DNA of 64,000 nucleotides from Aristolochia californica (Eukaryota; Streptophyta; Magnoliopsida; Piperales; Aristolochiaceae): NCBI GenBank assembly GCA_029961685.1, contig JARWKL010000016.1:14824157-14888156 (forward strand), in the 5' to 3' direction. A program made the translations under genes and the position numbers. Numbering within the stretch: the first letter of the stretch is position 1; every line of letters starts with the position of its first letter. The notes under the pieces were generated by a model that saw only the letters and a program-made list of their open reading frames with translations, did not search any database and was not told the origin of the DNA. Below are positions 11,200 to 21,903 of this stretch, piece by piece.

Positions 11200-12717
11200 T
11201 TCAGCTTGGAGCATGTAGTGGTTAGGCTTTTTGACACAATTGGCCTTGTAAAAATGTCAACAACTTGAGCTTATGATAAGACCTGTTTGAGGATAATAAT
11301 ACTAGCTTGTAATTTTTCGCAATGACATTCCACTTTAATATACTTTGTCCTCTAATAAAAGACTGGGTTAGAGGCAATAGTAACTTGATTAACACAATAA
11401 AGTTTCAATGGAATTTGTTTGTTGAAGCCCAATTCTATGAGGAGAGACATGATCCAAATTAGTTCTTTTACTGCGTGTGCCATAGTTCTGTATTTTTCTT
11501 CTGCACTAGATCTCACAATAACATTTTATTTCTTGTTTTTCCAAGTTACCAAAATTTCCTCAACTAGTATGCTATAGCCAAAGGTAGATTTTCCTTCACC
11601 CAAAGACCCTACCCAATCAACATCTGTGAAGCTTTCAACATTGATGTGCCCATGGTATTTGTATAGAAGTCCTAGTCCAAGAGACTTCTTTAAATATCGC
11701 ATGATCCATTCTAGAGCTTGCTAGTGAGAGCTCTGAGGTTGGTGCATATATTGCCTGTTCACACTTATTGCAAAGGAGATATCGGGTCTAGTCACAATGA
11801 GATATATCAATTTCCCTACTAGCTTTTGATATTTACCCACATAAATATCATCTCCAGAACCAACACATGATTTTATATTAGAGTTCATGGGAGTATCTAT
11901 AAGGTGACATCTCATTATTCTTGTTTCATTAATGAGACCAAGCACATATTTTCTCTATAACAGAATGCTGCCATATCTTGATTGTAATACTTCAATTCAG
12001 AAGAAATATTTAAAGAGTCCTAAATCTTGTGTTTTGAATTCCCTACATCGATGTTATTTCATCTGAGTGATGCTTGTAGAGTCACTTCTTGTAATAATAA
12101 TGTCATCAACATACACAACTAGAAGACCAATCCCCTTGTCAGTACGTCTTAACAAAAATAAAGTGATTCACTACACATCGAGTAAAGCCAAATTGAGGCA
12201 GTGATCGACTACATTTATCAAACTAGGATCGAGGTAATTATTTCAGCCCATATAGGAATTTTTTTTGTAATTTTCATATAAACTCCCCCTCAACCACAAA
12301 ACTAGGTGGTTGATCCATATAAATCTCTTCTTTGATATCCACATGCAAAAAAAAAAATTTTACATCAAGTTTATAAAAAGACTACTAAAAATTGGCAACC
12401 AGAGATAATAAAACATGTAACAAATTTAACTTAGCCACAGGGGAGAATGTCTTCTCATAATCAATGTCATAGCACTGAGTATAACCTTTCGCTGTTGAGC
12501 GAGCTTTGAGTCTTGAAACCAAACTATCGAGATTATGTTTAATTATAAGTACCCATTTACATCCCACTGTCTTTTTGTATGGAGGAAGAGGAACCAATTG
12601 CCAAGTCTTAATCTCATATAAAGTTGTCATCTCTTTTTCCATTGTTACTCTCCACCCTGGATGTTTGAGAGCCTCCTTAAAGGTCCTAGGAAAAATGTGT
12701 ATAAGCAAGATAAGCAA
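11200..12717 (-). pseudogene. copia 2 reverse transcriptase-RNase H, broken
   Basis: 12717-12385 carries FKEALKHPGWRVTMEKEM, TVGCKWVLIIKHN, ARSTAKGYTQCYDIDYEKT and FSPVAKLN, the usual copia RT start. The VVYVDDIIIT-type catalytic region is recognisable near 12080-12120 only as a fragment. 11945-11721 holds the connection YQKLVGKLIYLIVTRPDIS. RNase H follows in broken frames. The protein is not made as a unit. Confidence 0.85.
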
Positions 12718-13807
12718 AATATGTGCAAAAAGTGGAAGATAATTGGTTAGTAATTAAAAAATTAGATATTGGATGAGATGTGGATGTGTGAGCACAAGAC
12801 CGCGGTTCTTTTCTAAGTGTAATAGGCCTGGTGTCATAAGAAGAACCAAAAACAACTGGTGAGCTAGAAGGGGAACTTACCTAAAAAGGTTTGATAGAGT
12901 CCACAGGAGAATAATCAGCCAATAAGCAATGGGGATGAACAAGATTGCCTTTGTTGATGCTGAGGGGATCCTTCCAAGGCACCATAAGCTTGGGAAGACT
13001 TGCAAAAGAGGAAAAACCGGGTGGAGCAATGTTGGAGGAGAAGAATGTTTTTTTCTCAAGAAAAGTCACTTATATATAGACACAAATAGCCATTTTAATT
13101 TGGGGTTGTGGCATACATACCTTTTTTGAGTCAGAGAGTACCCACAAAGATATATTTAATAGATCAAGGACTCAATTTAGCCAAGTGAGGAGATTTATCA
13201 TCGACAAAATAAGTACACCCAAAGACTCTCAATGGGAGAGGAAAATATTATCATTGGAAATAACATAGAATAAGGGGACCTATTTTGAAGAATCGAAGAA
13301 GGCAACCAATTAATAAGAAGACAACTCAATGAGAACTGCATATGGCCAATAAAAATTAGCCACATTCATGCATTGTAGTAGAGCTTTAACAACTTCAAGT
13401 AAGTGCTTATTTTTCTTTTCGGCCACAACATTCTGTTGTGGAGTGTATGCACATGATGTTTGATGAATGATGCATACTCACTACAAAATCTTTGGAACAC
13501 CAAACTTGTATTCTTTGGCACTATTAGATCGAAGAACTTTCAATTGTGAACTAAATTAGGTAGAGATCGTGGCATGAAAAAGACTTAAAATAGGCAAAGC
13601 ATTAGACCTATCCTTCAAAAAAAAAAAATAACCATGTCACTTGAGTACAATCATCAACAAATTTTTTTAAAGTATTTTGACTGAGAAATATTGGAGACAT
13701 TTAGGGGTCCCACACATCAGTATGAATTAAATAAAAAGGAGTAGCACCCTTGGGTTCAAATTGAGGAGAGTAAGAGCTCCTACAATCTTGTAAATCATAT
13801 ACATATT

Positions 13808-15300
13808 TTAAGGAAAGAAACTATGATGTTTACTTAAACGACACACTTCACAATATAAATTAGACGCAAATTTTAGGGAAGGAAAAAATGTCAAGATAGA
13901 CTGAAGTGAGGGGTGTACCAATCTATAATGCCATTGAAGAGCATTTTCTTTTGAGCTTGTTGTGGCAGTAATTGTTTGTGTACAGGAAGTAAAGCCCCCC
14001 TTTCTCATGACCTCCACCTATCATTTGTTTCGTATGTAGATCCTAAAATGGTATAGTGAGAAGGAAAAAAAGTTATGGAGCAATGAAATATTTTTGTGAG
14101 TTGTCTGATAGATTATACACTCAAGGGAAACTAAGGAACAAACGAAACATCATGTGAAGGAAGAGATGAGGTAGCATTGGTAGATCCCACCCCTTTGTAG
14201 TTTGGTCTAAGATCCATCAACTATGGATACAAATTTCTCTTTTATATAAGGAACTAAAGAGCTCAAGAGGTTAACATTACCAGTCAAATGTTCAGAGGCT
14301 CCAAAGTCAATGATCTAAGGAGATAAAGAGTGAGAGGTAGAAGAGAATATACCTGTAATGGTGTTGTCAACAGTAGTAGCAGAGGTTGATGTTGAGTTGG
14401 AGGGAGTTTGAAACATAGCTTTAAGTTTATGGAGTAACTCAAAATCTTCATGAGTCAAAGTTTGTTTTTCCTTCTTTGGCTCAACACTCTTTGCATTCTT
14501 AGCAATAGTGTAAGCTTGCTTAGCAGTAACCCAATTTTGTTTTCCATATAGTTTCTAGCATGTATCCAAAAAGATGGTTAAATCCTCCACAGTGAGTGCA
14601 TATCTGATTTGGATTTATGCTTTTTGAGACCTGTCACTAGACCTTCTACCCCTTCCTTTGCCACCTATACCATAATCTTACTCAGCCTTTATTATTTGCA
14701 TTGCCTCCTCTATTATGGTATTACATAGCTGATGATACATTTGAAGAAGTGGCTGAAGAAGTATTAGGTATATGAAGTATTGCGGCACATATGTCATCAA
14801 ATGATGGCAAGGCTTTAGCGCTAAGAATTGTAGTCTTAGCTACTTCAAGATGGTTTCATATTTACAAGACAGGTGGTACCTACTAGTGCTTCTTGTTGGT
14901 TTTCTTGAACTGCAATTTCAGTAGAGTAAGGTTGAGCAAGTTTCCCCTCTAGCATTATTCCATTAAATTTAGTAAAATAATCATGTGAATTCTTCCCATG
15001 TCTAGTTTTGTACAGTTTGTAAAACATCATATAGCTTTTGTAGACTATTAGTACTATAATAGAGTTTTGTAAAAGTGTTCCAAACAAGTTTCATCGTTGC
15101 AAGATGGACTATATTAGTTGCAACGTTTTCTTCCATACTATTAATCAACTAGCTAATGATAAGAGTGTCCTCTTTAAGCCATTTTTTTTATAAATAACAT
15201 CTTCTTCATCAACAATTGGAGGAGGCTTAGTCAAGTGATCAGATAAGTCTCGGATAAATAAGGAACCTCTGAACAGATTGCAACCAACTTAAATAATTTA
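13808..15300 (-). pseudogene. copia 2 gag, protease and GAG-pre-integrase, broken
   Basis: Gag-like sequence lies at 15087-14845 (YKLYKTRHGKNSHDYFTKFN, with the LYKTRHG... spacing of copia UBN2-type gag). The GAG-pre-integrase domain is at 14017-13808 (ALQWHYRLVHPSLQS, CEVCRLSKHHSFF). The protease region between them is fragmentary. Several stops break each frame. Confidence 0.75.
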
Positions 15301-15505
15301 ATAATCCTTTAAGTGGAATGATAACGATCTTAAGTAAATCACTTTTACCAAACACTCTAGAGGAAATAAAAATCTCTACTTAGCAGAATATCACCATATG
15401 TTGTTTCTCAATAACATGTTGAAAGAATATTTATTGGAAAAAAATAGTCCTTTGGAAGGAGAAAAAGAAAAATAGCTATAATATTGGCTCTTATGTTATC
15501 ATACA

Positions 15506-16242
15506 AGAATGATATTCACCTGCACTTGATGGCATTCCGGATGGACTGTCCGACTTCAAATTGCTTTACAGTTGGAATGGAATGTTAACTCCTTGCTATA
15601 ACAATCAAAAAATGAATAACTTTCAAATAGCTAAGCTGCTTCACATGCGACAACAACCAAGAGAGAATTGCTAATCTGAGAGATCAAAGTACGAAACTTT
15701 CCGCAATTAGAACCACAGAGATAACCCCATTAAAAATTTCTGAATTCAAATTTGAAAACTCTTTCCAAGACAAAACGTCCTTGGATAATGAATCCTTCCG
15801 AATTCTGTTCCAACGAGAACTCAATACCGGTTGATGAGTGCTAATAATAGCAACTTCGAATATGTTAAGGAAACCTTCCAAGGTTCTTCATACCACACAA
15901 GAATTCATTAGAGTCATCAACACTAGCTGCTAATCTATTTCATTCTATTTTCCAGAAAAGAAGAAGAACAACTTGCTGCTTGCTCATTCGTTGATACTAA
16001 TCTATTTCGTTCTTTTTTCCAGAATGAAAGAACAACGACTTGATGCCGGTTTCAGATTCAACAAAAAGACTCCAGACACGAAGCAGATACAGAAGAACAA
16101 TCTTACCAATATGGAACCAACAAATTTAATAATAAAAACAAATCGGTAAGAGATCAGTTTACCAATGGCGAACATATCTCTCAGTTTTTTTAGTTTCGGT
16201 AGAGTGAGAGATGTAAGATAACTAGCCAATGCGATCCAAAAA
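15506..16242. other. stretch without recognised genes; short tandem duplication
   Basis: No gene was recognised. About 15930-15981 and 15996-16047 are two imperfect copies of a 52-bp unit (shared words CTAATCTATTTC, TTTTCCAGAA and GAACAAC). Confidence 0.6.
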
Positions 16243-16714
16243 GGTTAACCAATTAAGTGGGACTAAGGACCCACACTTACACCCACCCCGCCAAATGCAA
16301 AGTCCCCACGCCAAACCAAATGCAAACGAACTCACGGGGATTCAAATGCGGGATGGCGTGCCAAATGCAGAGTACCAAACCACCCGCACCCAACAGGTTA
16401 ATCGATTAAGTGGGACCAAGGACCCACATTTACACCCACCCCGCCAAATACAAAGTCCCTGCGTCAAACCAAATGCAAACAAACTCAAAGGAATTCGAAC
16501 ACAGGATGGCGTGCCAAATGCAGAGTACCAAACCATCCACACCCAACAGGTTAACCGATTAAGTGGGTCCAATGACCCACACTTACACCCACCCCGCCAA
16601 ATACAAAGTCCCAACGCCAAACCAAATGCAAATGAACTCACGGGGATTCGAACGCGGGATGGCGTGCCAAATGCAGAGTACCAAACCATCCGCACCCAAC
16701 AGGTTAACCGTTTA
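16243..16714. repeat. three 153-bp tandem repeats
   Basis: GGTTAACC-type unit starts lie at 16243, 16396, 16549 and 16702, exactly 153 bp apart. Each unit holds AAGTGGGACCAAGGACCCAC, CACCCACCCCGCCAAAT and GGGATTCGAACGCGGGATGG. Because 153 is divisible by three, a 231-codon open frame runs through the array; I read that as a by-product of the repeat. Confidence 0.95.
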
Positions 16715-16799
16715 AGGTGCAGAAGACCAGGTCATAACACAAATCACGAACATATTCCAACACTCCCCCGCAAACTAAACCCCTGGGTTAAACCCAGGT

Positions 16800-17252
16800 C
16801 AAATTCCAAATACAAATGCAAATGCAAAGTCCATGTGCCAAACATGAGATCACGCGGGGATTTGAAGGCGGGACGGGTGAAACCTGCTCTGATACCATGT
16901 AAGCACCTAAGCAATATAATATGAAAAGACTAGTCGATTAAAGTGCGGAAAGCCAAGTCTTAACACAAACTACAAACACTAATACCCACCCCACCAAATG
17001 CAAATGCAAAGTCTCCGCGCCAAACATGCGAACGTGCGGGGATTCGAACGCTGGACATGGGACAAACCTGCTCTGATATATGTAAGCACCTAACCAATAC
17101 AACCCAAAAATAATAGTCAATTAAGGTGTGGAAAGCCAAGTCTTAACACATACCACAAACACTAACACCCACCCCGCCAAATGCAAATGCAAAGTCCCCG
17201 TGCCAAACATGCGAACACGCGGGGATTCGACAAACCTGCTCTGATACCATAT
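16800..17252 (-). repeat. tandem copies of a retroelement leader with primer binding sites
   Basis: TGCTCTGATA starts occur at 16885, 17069 and 17237 (spacings 184 and 168 bp). Each is preceded by GGGGATT(C/T)GA and AAACC. On the minus strand each unit therefore begins TGGTATCAGAGCAGGTTT, the tRNA-iMet primer binding site plus leader, and contains the CAAATGCAAATGCAAAGTC words shared with the 153-bp array. This looks like a multiplied LTR/leader junction, not tRNA genes. Confidence 0.8.
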
Positions 17253-17877
17253 AAGACAGCTAGCCAATACAACCCAAAAAGGTTAACCGATTAAGTGGGA
17301 CCAAGGACCCACACTTACAACGAGAACCAGTGAAAAGACAACCAAAGGTGTTTAGGAAAAAAAAACCAGCAGCAAGATCAAATTTTAGGATTGACGATAA
17401 AGTCAATTTTGGAGAGGTAACAATGAAAAAATTGTCGGATGCTGGTTGGAAAGATAGCAGCAAAAGGATCCCGGAGAGCAGTGATATCCCGGGAAGATGA
17501 AGAACTTGTAGAATCATCTAGACATGGTCTGTTTGGAACTTGATCCATGTTGCCTTAAAGTGGGAAAAATCAAATCAAGATTTTCCCGAAAAGGATCCGA
17601 AACTTGCTGGAGCCGAAAGCGTCATTGAGAACCAGAAAGTAGAGTGATGTTAATCCGGTAGAGCATAGGCTGTGAATTTTAGATGGTAGGAATTCTATAA
17701 AACAAAATAGTAGTGATATGATTTTCAGTTGCTTTTTCGTCTCTCCACGCTGTAATGAGTATGAGTACTCAGGTCGGTATCTTCGTCACCGAAAAACTCA
17801 ACCAGGCCACATTCCTCTTCGACGACATTATTAAAGACCCGCTTTCATGGTCAACAAATAATCAGCTTTCACGCCTA
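17253..17877. other. stretch without recognised genes
   Basis: No known domain was seen. It starts with one more GGTTAACCGATTAAGTGGG word at about 17281. A 46-codon frame starting ATGAGTATGAGTACTCAGGT at 17757 looks exon-like in codon use and ends just inside the copia 3 LTR, but I cannot assign it. Confidence 0.4.
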
Positions 17878-18331
17878 AGAGAAACAGAAAGGTAGAGGAC
17901 TTTCGAGACAAAAATAGAGAAGAAAAGAAAGGGGAAAGGGGGAGCTTAGATCTGAGATCGAAGATAGAGAGAAGAGGGAAAAGAAAGAGGGCACTGAGAA
18001 GAAGAAGGTCTCACAGAGATGTTCATGCAGAGACGTGCAAGACACCATTGGAAGGAGCTTGGTCGTTCAGTGAGAGTTCGCCAGATGAGTGGATCTGGAA
18101 GGAACTGGAAGAGGACGACGCAAGCAAACCAAATGCGGTCTTTTTTTCTTTCTTGAAGCTTTGTTTTTTAATACTCTATTTGTGTATTCTGTTTCGTTGG
18201 ATGTGTATTTGCCCGTTGTGAGGGTTTGTATCCAGTATGTGTGTATTTTCCTGCTGTGAGGGTTTGTATTCAGTATGTGGACTGAATAGAACAACAACTT
18301 TGTGGTTGTGTATGCAAAATTTTATTCAACA
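17878..18331 (+). repeat. 5' LTR of copia element 3, 5'-truncated
   Basis: Matches 20687-21140, starting at AGAGAAACA(G/A)AAAGGTAGAGG and ending GCAAAATTTTATTCAACA. The first about 160 bases of the 613-bp LTR are absent and replaced by unrelated sequence. Confidence 0.9.
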
Positions 18332-18333
18332 AT

Positions 18334-18345
18334 TGGTATCAGAGC
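18334..18345 (+). promoter_or_regulatory. primer binding site of copia element 3
   Basis: Exact TGGTATCAGAGC, two bases after the LTR end, as expected for priming by tRNA-iMet. Confidence 0.95.
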
Positions 18346-18435
18346 AGGACGGTCAGGGACCATTGTTTTTGGTGAAGCTATCTTGAGTTGTGAGCAGTAA
18401 GGTACTTTGTTTGGTATAGTCAAAGTTCTGCTAGC

Positions 18436-19329
18436 ATGATGAGTGACCTTCAAGTGGTTGGAGGAATCAAGAAGCTCAACCACAAAAACTACAACATGTG
18501 GTCAACATGTATCGAGTCTTACCTACAAGGTCAAGACCTGTGGGAGGTTGTCGGTGGCAGTGAAGCTACACAACCAGTGGCGGAAGATGCCAATGGCATT
18601 TTGCAAAAATAGAAAATTAAAGCAGGCAAAACAATGTTTGCTTTAAAGACCACAGTGGAAGAAGAAATGTTGGAGCACATAAGGGATGCAAAAACACCGA
18701 AGGAAGCATGGGATACTCTCGCTACACTGTTCTCAAAGAAGAATGATGTAAGATTACAATTGCTCGAGAATGGGCTTCTATCGTTGGCGCAACGCGATAT
18801 GACTATTGCTCAGTATTTTCACAAGACGAAGTCGATATGCTGGGAAATTTCAGAATTAGACCCAACTGCTCCTATTGGGGAAACCAGGATAAAGAGAATA
18901 GTTATCCATGGTTTGAGACCCGAATATCGAGGGTTCATTGCCGTTGTACAGGGATGGCCGACTCAACCATCACTTGTTGAGTTTGAAAATTTGCTTGCTG
19001 GTCAAGAAGCTTTGGCTAAGCAAATGGGAGAAGCCTCGTTGAAGGGTGAGGAGGAAGCGCTCTACAGTAGCAAGAGCAGAGGTACTTTCAAGCAGTACAC
19101 TGGCAGTGGATCTAGAAAGGATGGTGACAAGGTGAAAAGTCACCAAGAAGAGGGAAACTTTCGTCCAGGGGGAGCTTCGAAAAATCGTGAAAATAGTAGA
19201 AGGTTCAATGGCAAGTGTTACAACTGCGGGAAGATGGGCCACATGGCAAAAGATTTTTGGTCCAAGAAATTTTTTGTTGAAGGTAATATTGCCACTCACA
19301 CTTCTCAGGAGAGCAGTGAAGAGAGTTGA
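18436..19329 (+). pseudogene. copia 3 Gag with one internal stop
   Basis: From ATG at 18436 the frame gives GGIKKLNHKNYNMWSTCIES, the copia Gag N-terminal fold, then a TAG at 18610-18612. The same frame continues at once as KIKAGKTMFALKTTVEEEML, so a single base change from a Trp codon (TGG) is the simplest origin. The UBN2-type core follows (AWDTLATLFSKKND, MTIAQYFHKTKSICWE), then the nucleocapsid knuckle CYNCGKMGHMAKDF, where the last Cys of CX2CX4HX4C has become Phe. In copia elements Gag forms the particle and binds element RNA. Apart from the stop and the lost Cys, the gene is well preserved over 297 codons. Confidence 0.9.
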
Positions 19330-19500
19330 GGGTTGGGATGCTGAAGCGCTATTTGTTATGGGGGATGAAGAAGTAGCTCTTACTATAACAACACTTGAAA
19401 CGCTATTTTTTATGGGGGAAGAAGAATTAACTCTCACTGTAACAACACCTGAAGATAAGCAGAAGCAGACATACAATGTGACTACACATGGTTGAAGTGT
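19330..19500 (+). pseudogene. copia 3 protease-proximal remnant
   Basis: The frame open from 19187 reads GWDAEALFVMGDEEVALTIT and then a second imperfect copy, TLFFMGEEELTLTVTTPE. This is the acidic linker that in related copia elements precedes the DSG protease site. Here it passes after DKQKQ into a stop, so the protease and all later pol domains are missing. Confidence 0.65.
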
Positions 19501-20493
19501 GGATGCTTGGGAGAGGAAATCAAATCAAAGTGATGAATCTGGTAAAGCAACAGTTGGCTGGGAGAAAGTTGCAGGGGGCTCAAGTGTTATTCCGGTAGAT
19601 CTAGTAACTCAATTGGTGGATGGGAAAAGGCTGATGTGGGCTCCAGTGCTAACCCATGGGAGGGCAAAGCAAATCATGTTGGGGAACCTAATGAAGCAAT
19701 AGATGACTGGCAAAAGGCTGCAACACTCTCAAAGTGTGATCCTTGGGAGAAAACAAGGAAGCAAGCTAGTCAATCTATCAAAGCCTCTGTGTGGGATAAG
19801 ACGACATTTGGATCAAGTGATGACACTTAGGGGAACACGATGGATCAAGTTTTTTATTCTTCCAAGTCAGTGAATGGATTGTATAAGGCATTGGCAAGCC
19901 ACAAGCCAGATTCTCGTAGTAAAGCAGTGGACGACAATAATAAAAAGAAGTGGCATGATTCTAGCCAAGTAAATGTGGGGACCTAAAATGCTATGGGATC
20001 TCGTGCTGATAGTTGGAAGAATGCAGGCCAATATGGGGGTTGGGGTGATGCAGCTAAGGATGAAATGAGGCCAGCTCATAGTGTTGGTAGCAAGGGAAGA
20101 TCTGGGAGTAGTAGGGATTATCAGAGAAGAGGAGAAGGTGGAGAAGATGAAGTTGCTCAAGATGGACAATCAAGATGGGTTGGAGAAGCAAGAAGGATTC
20201 AAGATGGAGATGAGTCAGTTTATCGAAGGAGAGATGATTATGGTCGAGATGGGAGACATGAGGTGGAAAGAAGCCATTTGGTCTCGAGAGGGAGAGATGA
20301 TACTGGTCACTCTTATCTGCATAGAGATTGTGATTCAAATTTAGGGCATTATTCACGAGTCAAAAGAGAGGGACTTGAGCTACAAAAGGAAAGGGACAAC
20401 TCAATGGGAACTTGGCAAAGGAGGGAAGAGGATGTGCAACGGAGAAGGCCAAAAGATGAAGAGATCAAGAGGCGTGACCGTGTTGATGAAACA
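19499..20493 (+). other. captured WG/GW-like and Arg-rich coding sequence in copia 3
   Basis: The first part (19499-19828, two frames joined near 19600) has tryptophans at regular spacing: DAWERKS, VGWEKVAGG, GGWEKADVG, NPWEGKA, DDWQKAA, DPWEKTRK and SVWDKTT. After a stop come KKKWHD, DSWKNAG and YGGWGDAA, then a long Arg/Asp/Glu-rich tail (YRRRDDYGRDGRHEVERS, WQRREEDVQRRRPKDEE). Trp flanked by Gly/Ser/Asp and followed by Glu-Lys resembles the Argonaute-binding WG/GW platform of plant Pol V subunit NRPE1 or SPT5L. The tail resembles the C-terminal region of plant FIP1-type polyadenylation factors. Both assignments are from memory of the families and are inference. It lies where pol should be, in sense orientation, with at least two stops. 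Confidence 0.5.
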
Positions 20494-20515
20494 TGATCTA
20501 GGCATAGGAGCTGGT

Positions 20516-20527
20516 GATGAGGGGGAG
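20516..20527 (+). promoter_or_regulatory. polypurine tract of copia element 3
   Basis: GATGAGGGGGAG directly precedes the 3' LTR start TGTTGAAAATCAACA. Confidence 0.9.
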
Positions 20528-21140
20528 TGTTGAAAATCAACATCAGCATACTAAAGGGGCCCAACCCGGTTGAGCCCATTACCTTTGTTTTAAGTCATAG
20601 AAGTAGCATGTCATGAAAGATAGAAACAATAAGTTGATAAATTAGGAAACGGAAAGGGGGGCGATTTTACGGGACAAAAACAGAGAAGAGAAACAAAAAG
20701 GTAGAGGACTTTCGGGACAGAAATAGAGAAGAAAAGAAAGGGGAAAGTGGGAGCTTAGGTCTGAGATCGAAGATAGAGACAAGAGGTAAAAGAAAGAGGG
20801 CATTGAGAAGAAGAAGGTCTCGCAGAGACGTTCCTACAAAGACGTGCAAGACACCATTGGAAGGAGCTTGGTCGTGCAGTGAGAGTTTGCCGAACGAGTG
20901 GTTCTGGAAGGAACAGGAAGAGGACGGCGCAAGCAAAGCAAATGAGGTCTTTTTTTCCTTCTTCAAGCTTTGTTTTGTAATACTCTGTTTGTGTATTCTG
21001 TTTCGTTGGATGTGTATTTGCCCGTTGTGAGGGTTTGTATCCAGTACGTGTGTATTTGCCTGCTGTGAGGGTTTGTAATCAGTACGTGGACTGAATAGAA
21101 CAACAACTTTGTGGTTGTGTATGCAAAATTTTATTCAACA
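20528..21140 (+). repeat. 3' LTR of copia element 3, complete (613 bp)
   Basis: Begins TGTTGAAAATCAACA and ends TTATTCAACA. It shares a 454-bp stretch with 17878-18331. Both LTRs contain a frame encoding KTPLEGAWS and EDxASK words, ending in a (T)n run. Confidence 0.92.
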
Positions 21141-21347
21141 TTCACTGCCGACGCCGAGTTTCTAGTCATGCCGCCGCCATCTGACTCGTTCAATTTTATA
21201 ACTGAGTTTAGTTTCTGCATATGATACCATGCACTTTCGTCAACAGTGATGAGCCGTTGGTACGATGTTGTTTTGCCGAGTTAACTCAGCTCAACTCGGA
21301 TACGGCTCAGAAGAAAACTGAGATTCAGATCTTCTTCTTTTTTCTTT

Positions 21348-21668
21348 TATTGAAACCATTTGCTCTAAAAGATCGACCTTTTAGAGAAGGCGCAATGTGA
21401 ATATTAAAGACATGCTGCCAATTCCAACACTCCCCCGCACATGCGACACCCACAACACAGGACAACCCCCACAAACCGGGGGACCCACAACACGGGGCAA
21501 GCCCCAGTAACCGGGGGACCAAATTCGTCAACACAGATATTGGGGGCAGCGGGATTCGAACACATGACCGACCTGCTCTGATACCATATTGAAACCATTT
21601 TCTCTAAAAGATCGACCTTTTAGAGAAGGCGCAATGTGAATATTAAAGACAGGCAGCCAATTCCAACA
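21348..21668 (-). mobile_element. TRIM (terminal-repeat retrotransposon in miniature), 321 bp
   Basis: Two 82-bp LTRs (21348-21429 and 21587-21668, TGTTGGAATTGG...TTTCAATA on the minus strand) flank a 157-bp interior. The primer binding site TGGTATCAGAGC (21575-21586) touches the 5' LTR and the polypurine tract TGCGGGGGAG (21430-21439) touches the 3' LTR. Flanking TCTTT (21343-21347 and 21669-21673) is a perfect 5-bp target duplication. The interior holds an imperfect duplication around ACCGGGGGACC and no reading frame. All parts of a minimal LTR element are present. Confidence 0.95.
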
Positions 21669-21903
21669 TCTTTTGAGGAAGAATCGGAAAGGCCAGTTTC
21701 GAGCTCTGGTTTAGAGGAGACGACAAGCAGAGAGTGAACAAGCCAATATGAGATTAACAACAATCAGAATCAATAGATTAAAATGAGAATAAAAAACAAC
21801 AACAGATAGTAGAAGATTGCGGAAGCAAATAAGCAAGCAGTAACAATTTTGGAATTCTAAAAACACCATAGCTATGAGTCCTGAATCAATAATCTAATAC
21901 TAT

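Larger units (their letters stand above)
10860..15505 (-). mobile_element. Ty1/copia element 2, degenerate
   Basis: On the minus strand, from high to low: gag at 15300-14400, protease region about 14330-14200, GAG-pre-integrase at 14017-13808, integrase debris about 13800-13130, RT at 12717-11721, RNase H down to about 11200, and a polypurine tract at 11162. A possible 3' LTR with a TATATATG box lies at about 10860-11161. I could not find a matching 5' LTR above 15505, so both outer limits are approximate. Confidence 0.75.
17878..21140 (+). mobile_element. non-autonomous copia element 3 with pol replaced by captured sequence
   Basis: A full 3' LTR (20528-21140, 613 bp, TGTTGAAAAT...TTCAACA) matches a 5' LTR lacking about its first 160 bp (17878-18331). 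Between them are a perfect primer binding site, a copia gag with one stop, a protease-proximal remnant, then about 1 kb with no protease, integrase, RT or RNase H, and a polypurine tract. It would need proteins from a related autonomous copia to move. Confidence 0.88.

Noticed and set aside
16229..16924. 231-codon open frame
   Set aside because: It exists because the 153-bp repeat unit is a multiple of three; the opposite strand is also open, and no domain is seen.
16885..17250. tRNA-like 3' ends (GATTCGA plus CTCTGATACCA)
   Set aside because: They are primer binding sites next to leader sequence on the minus strand; no D-arm or anticodon arm is present.
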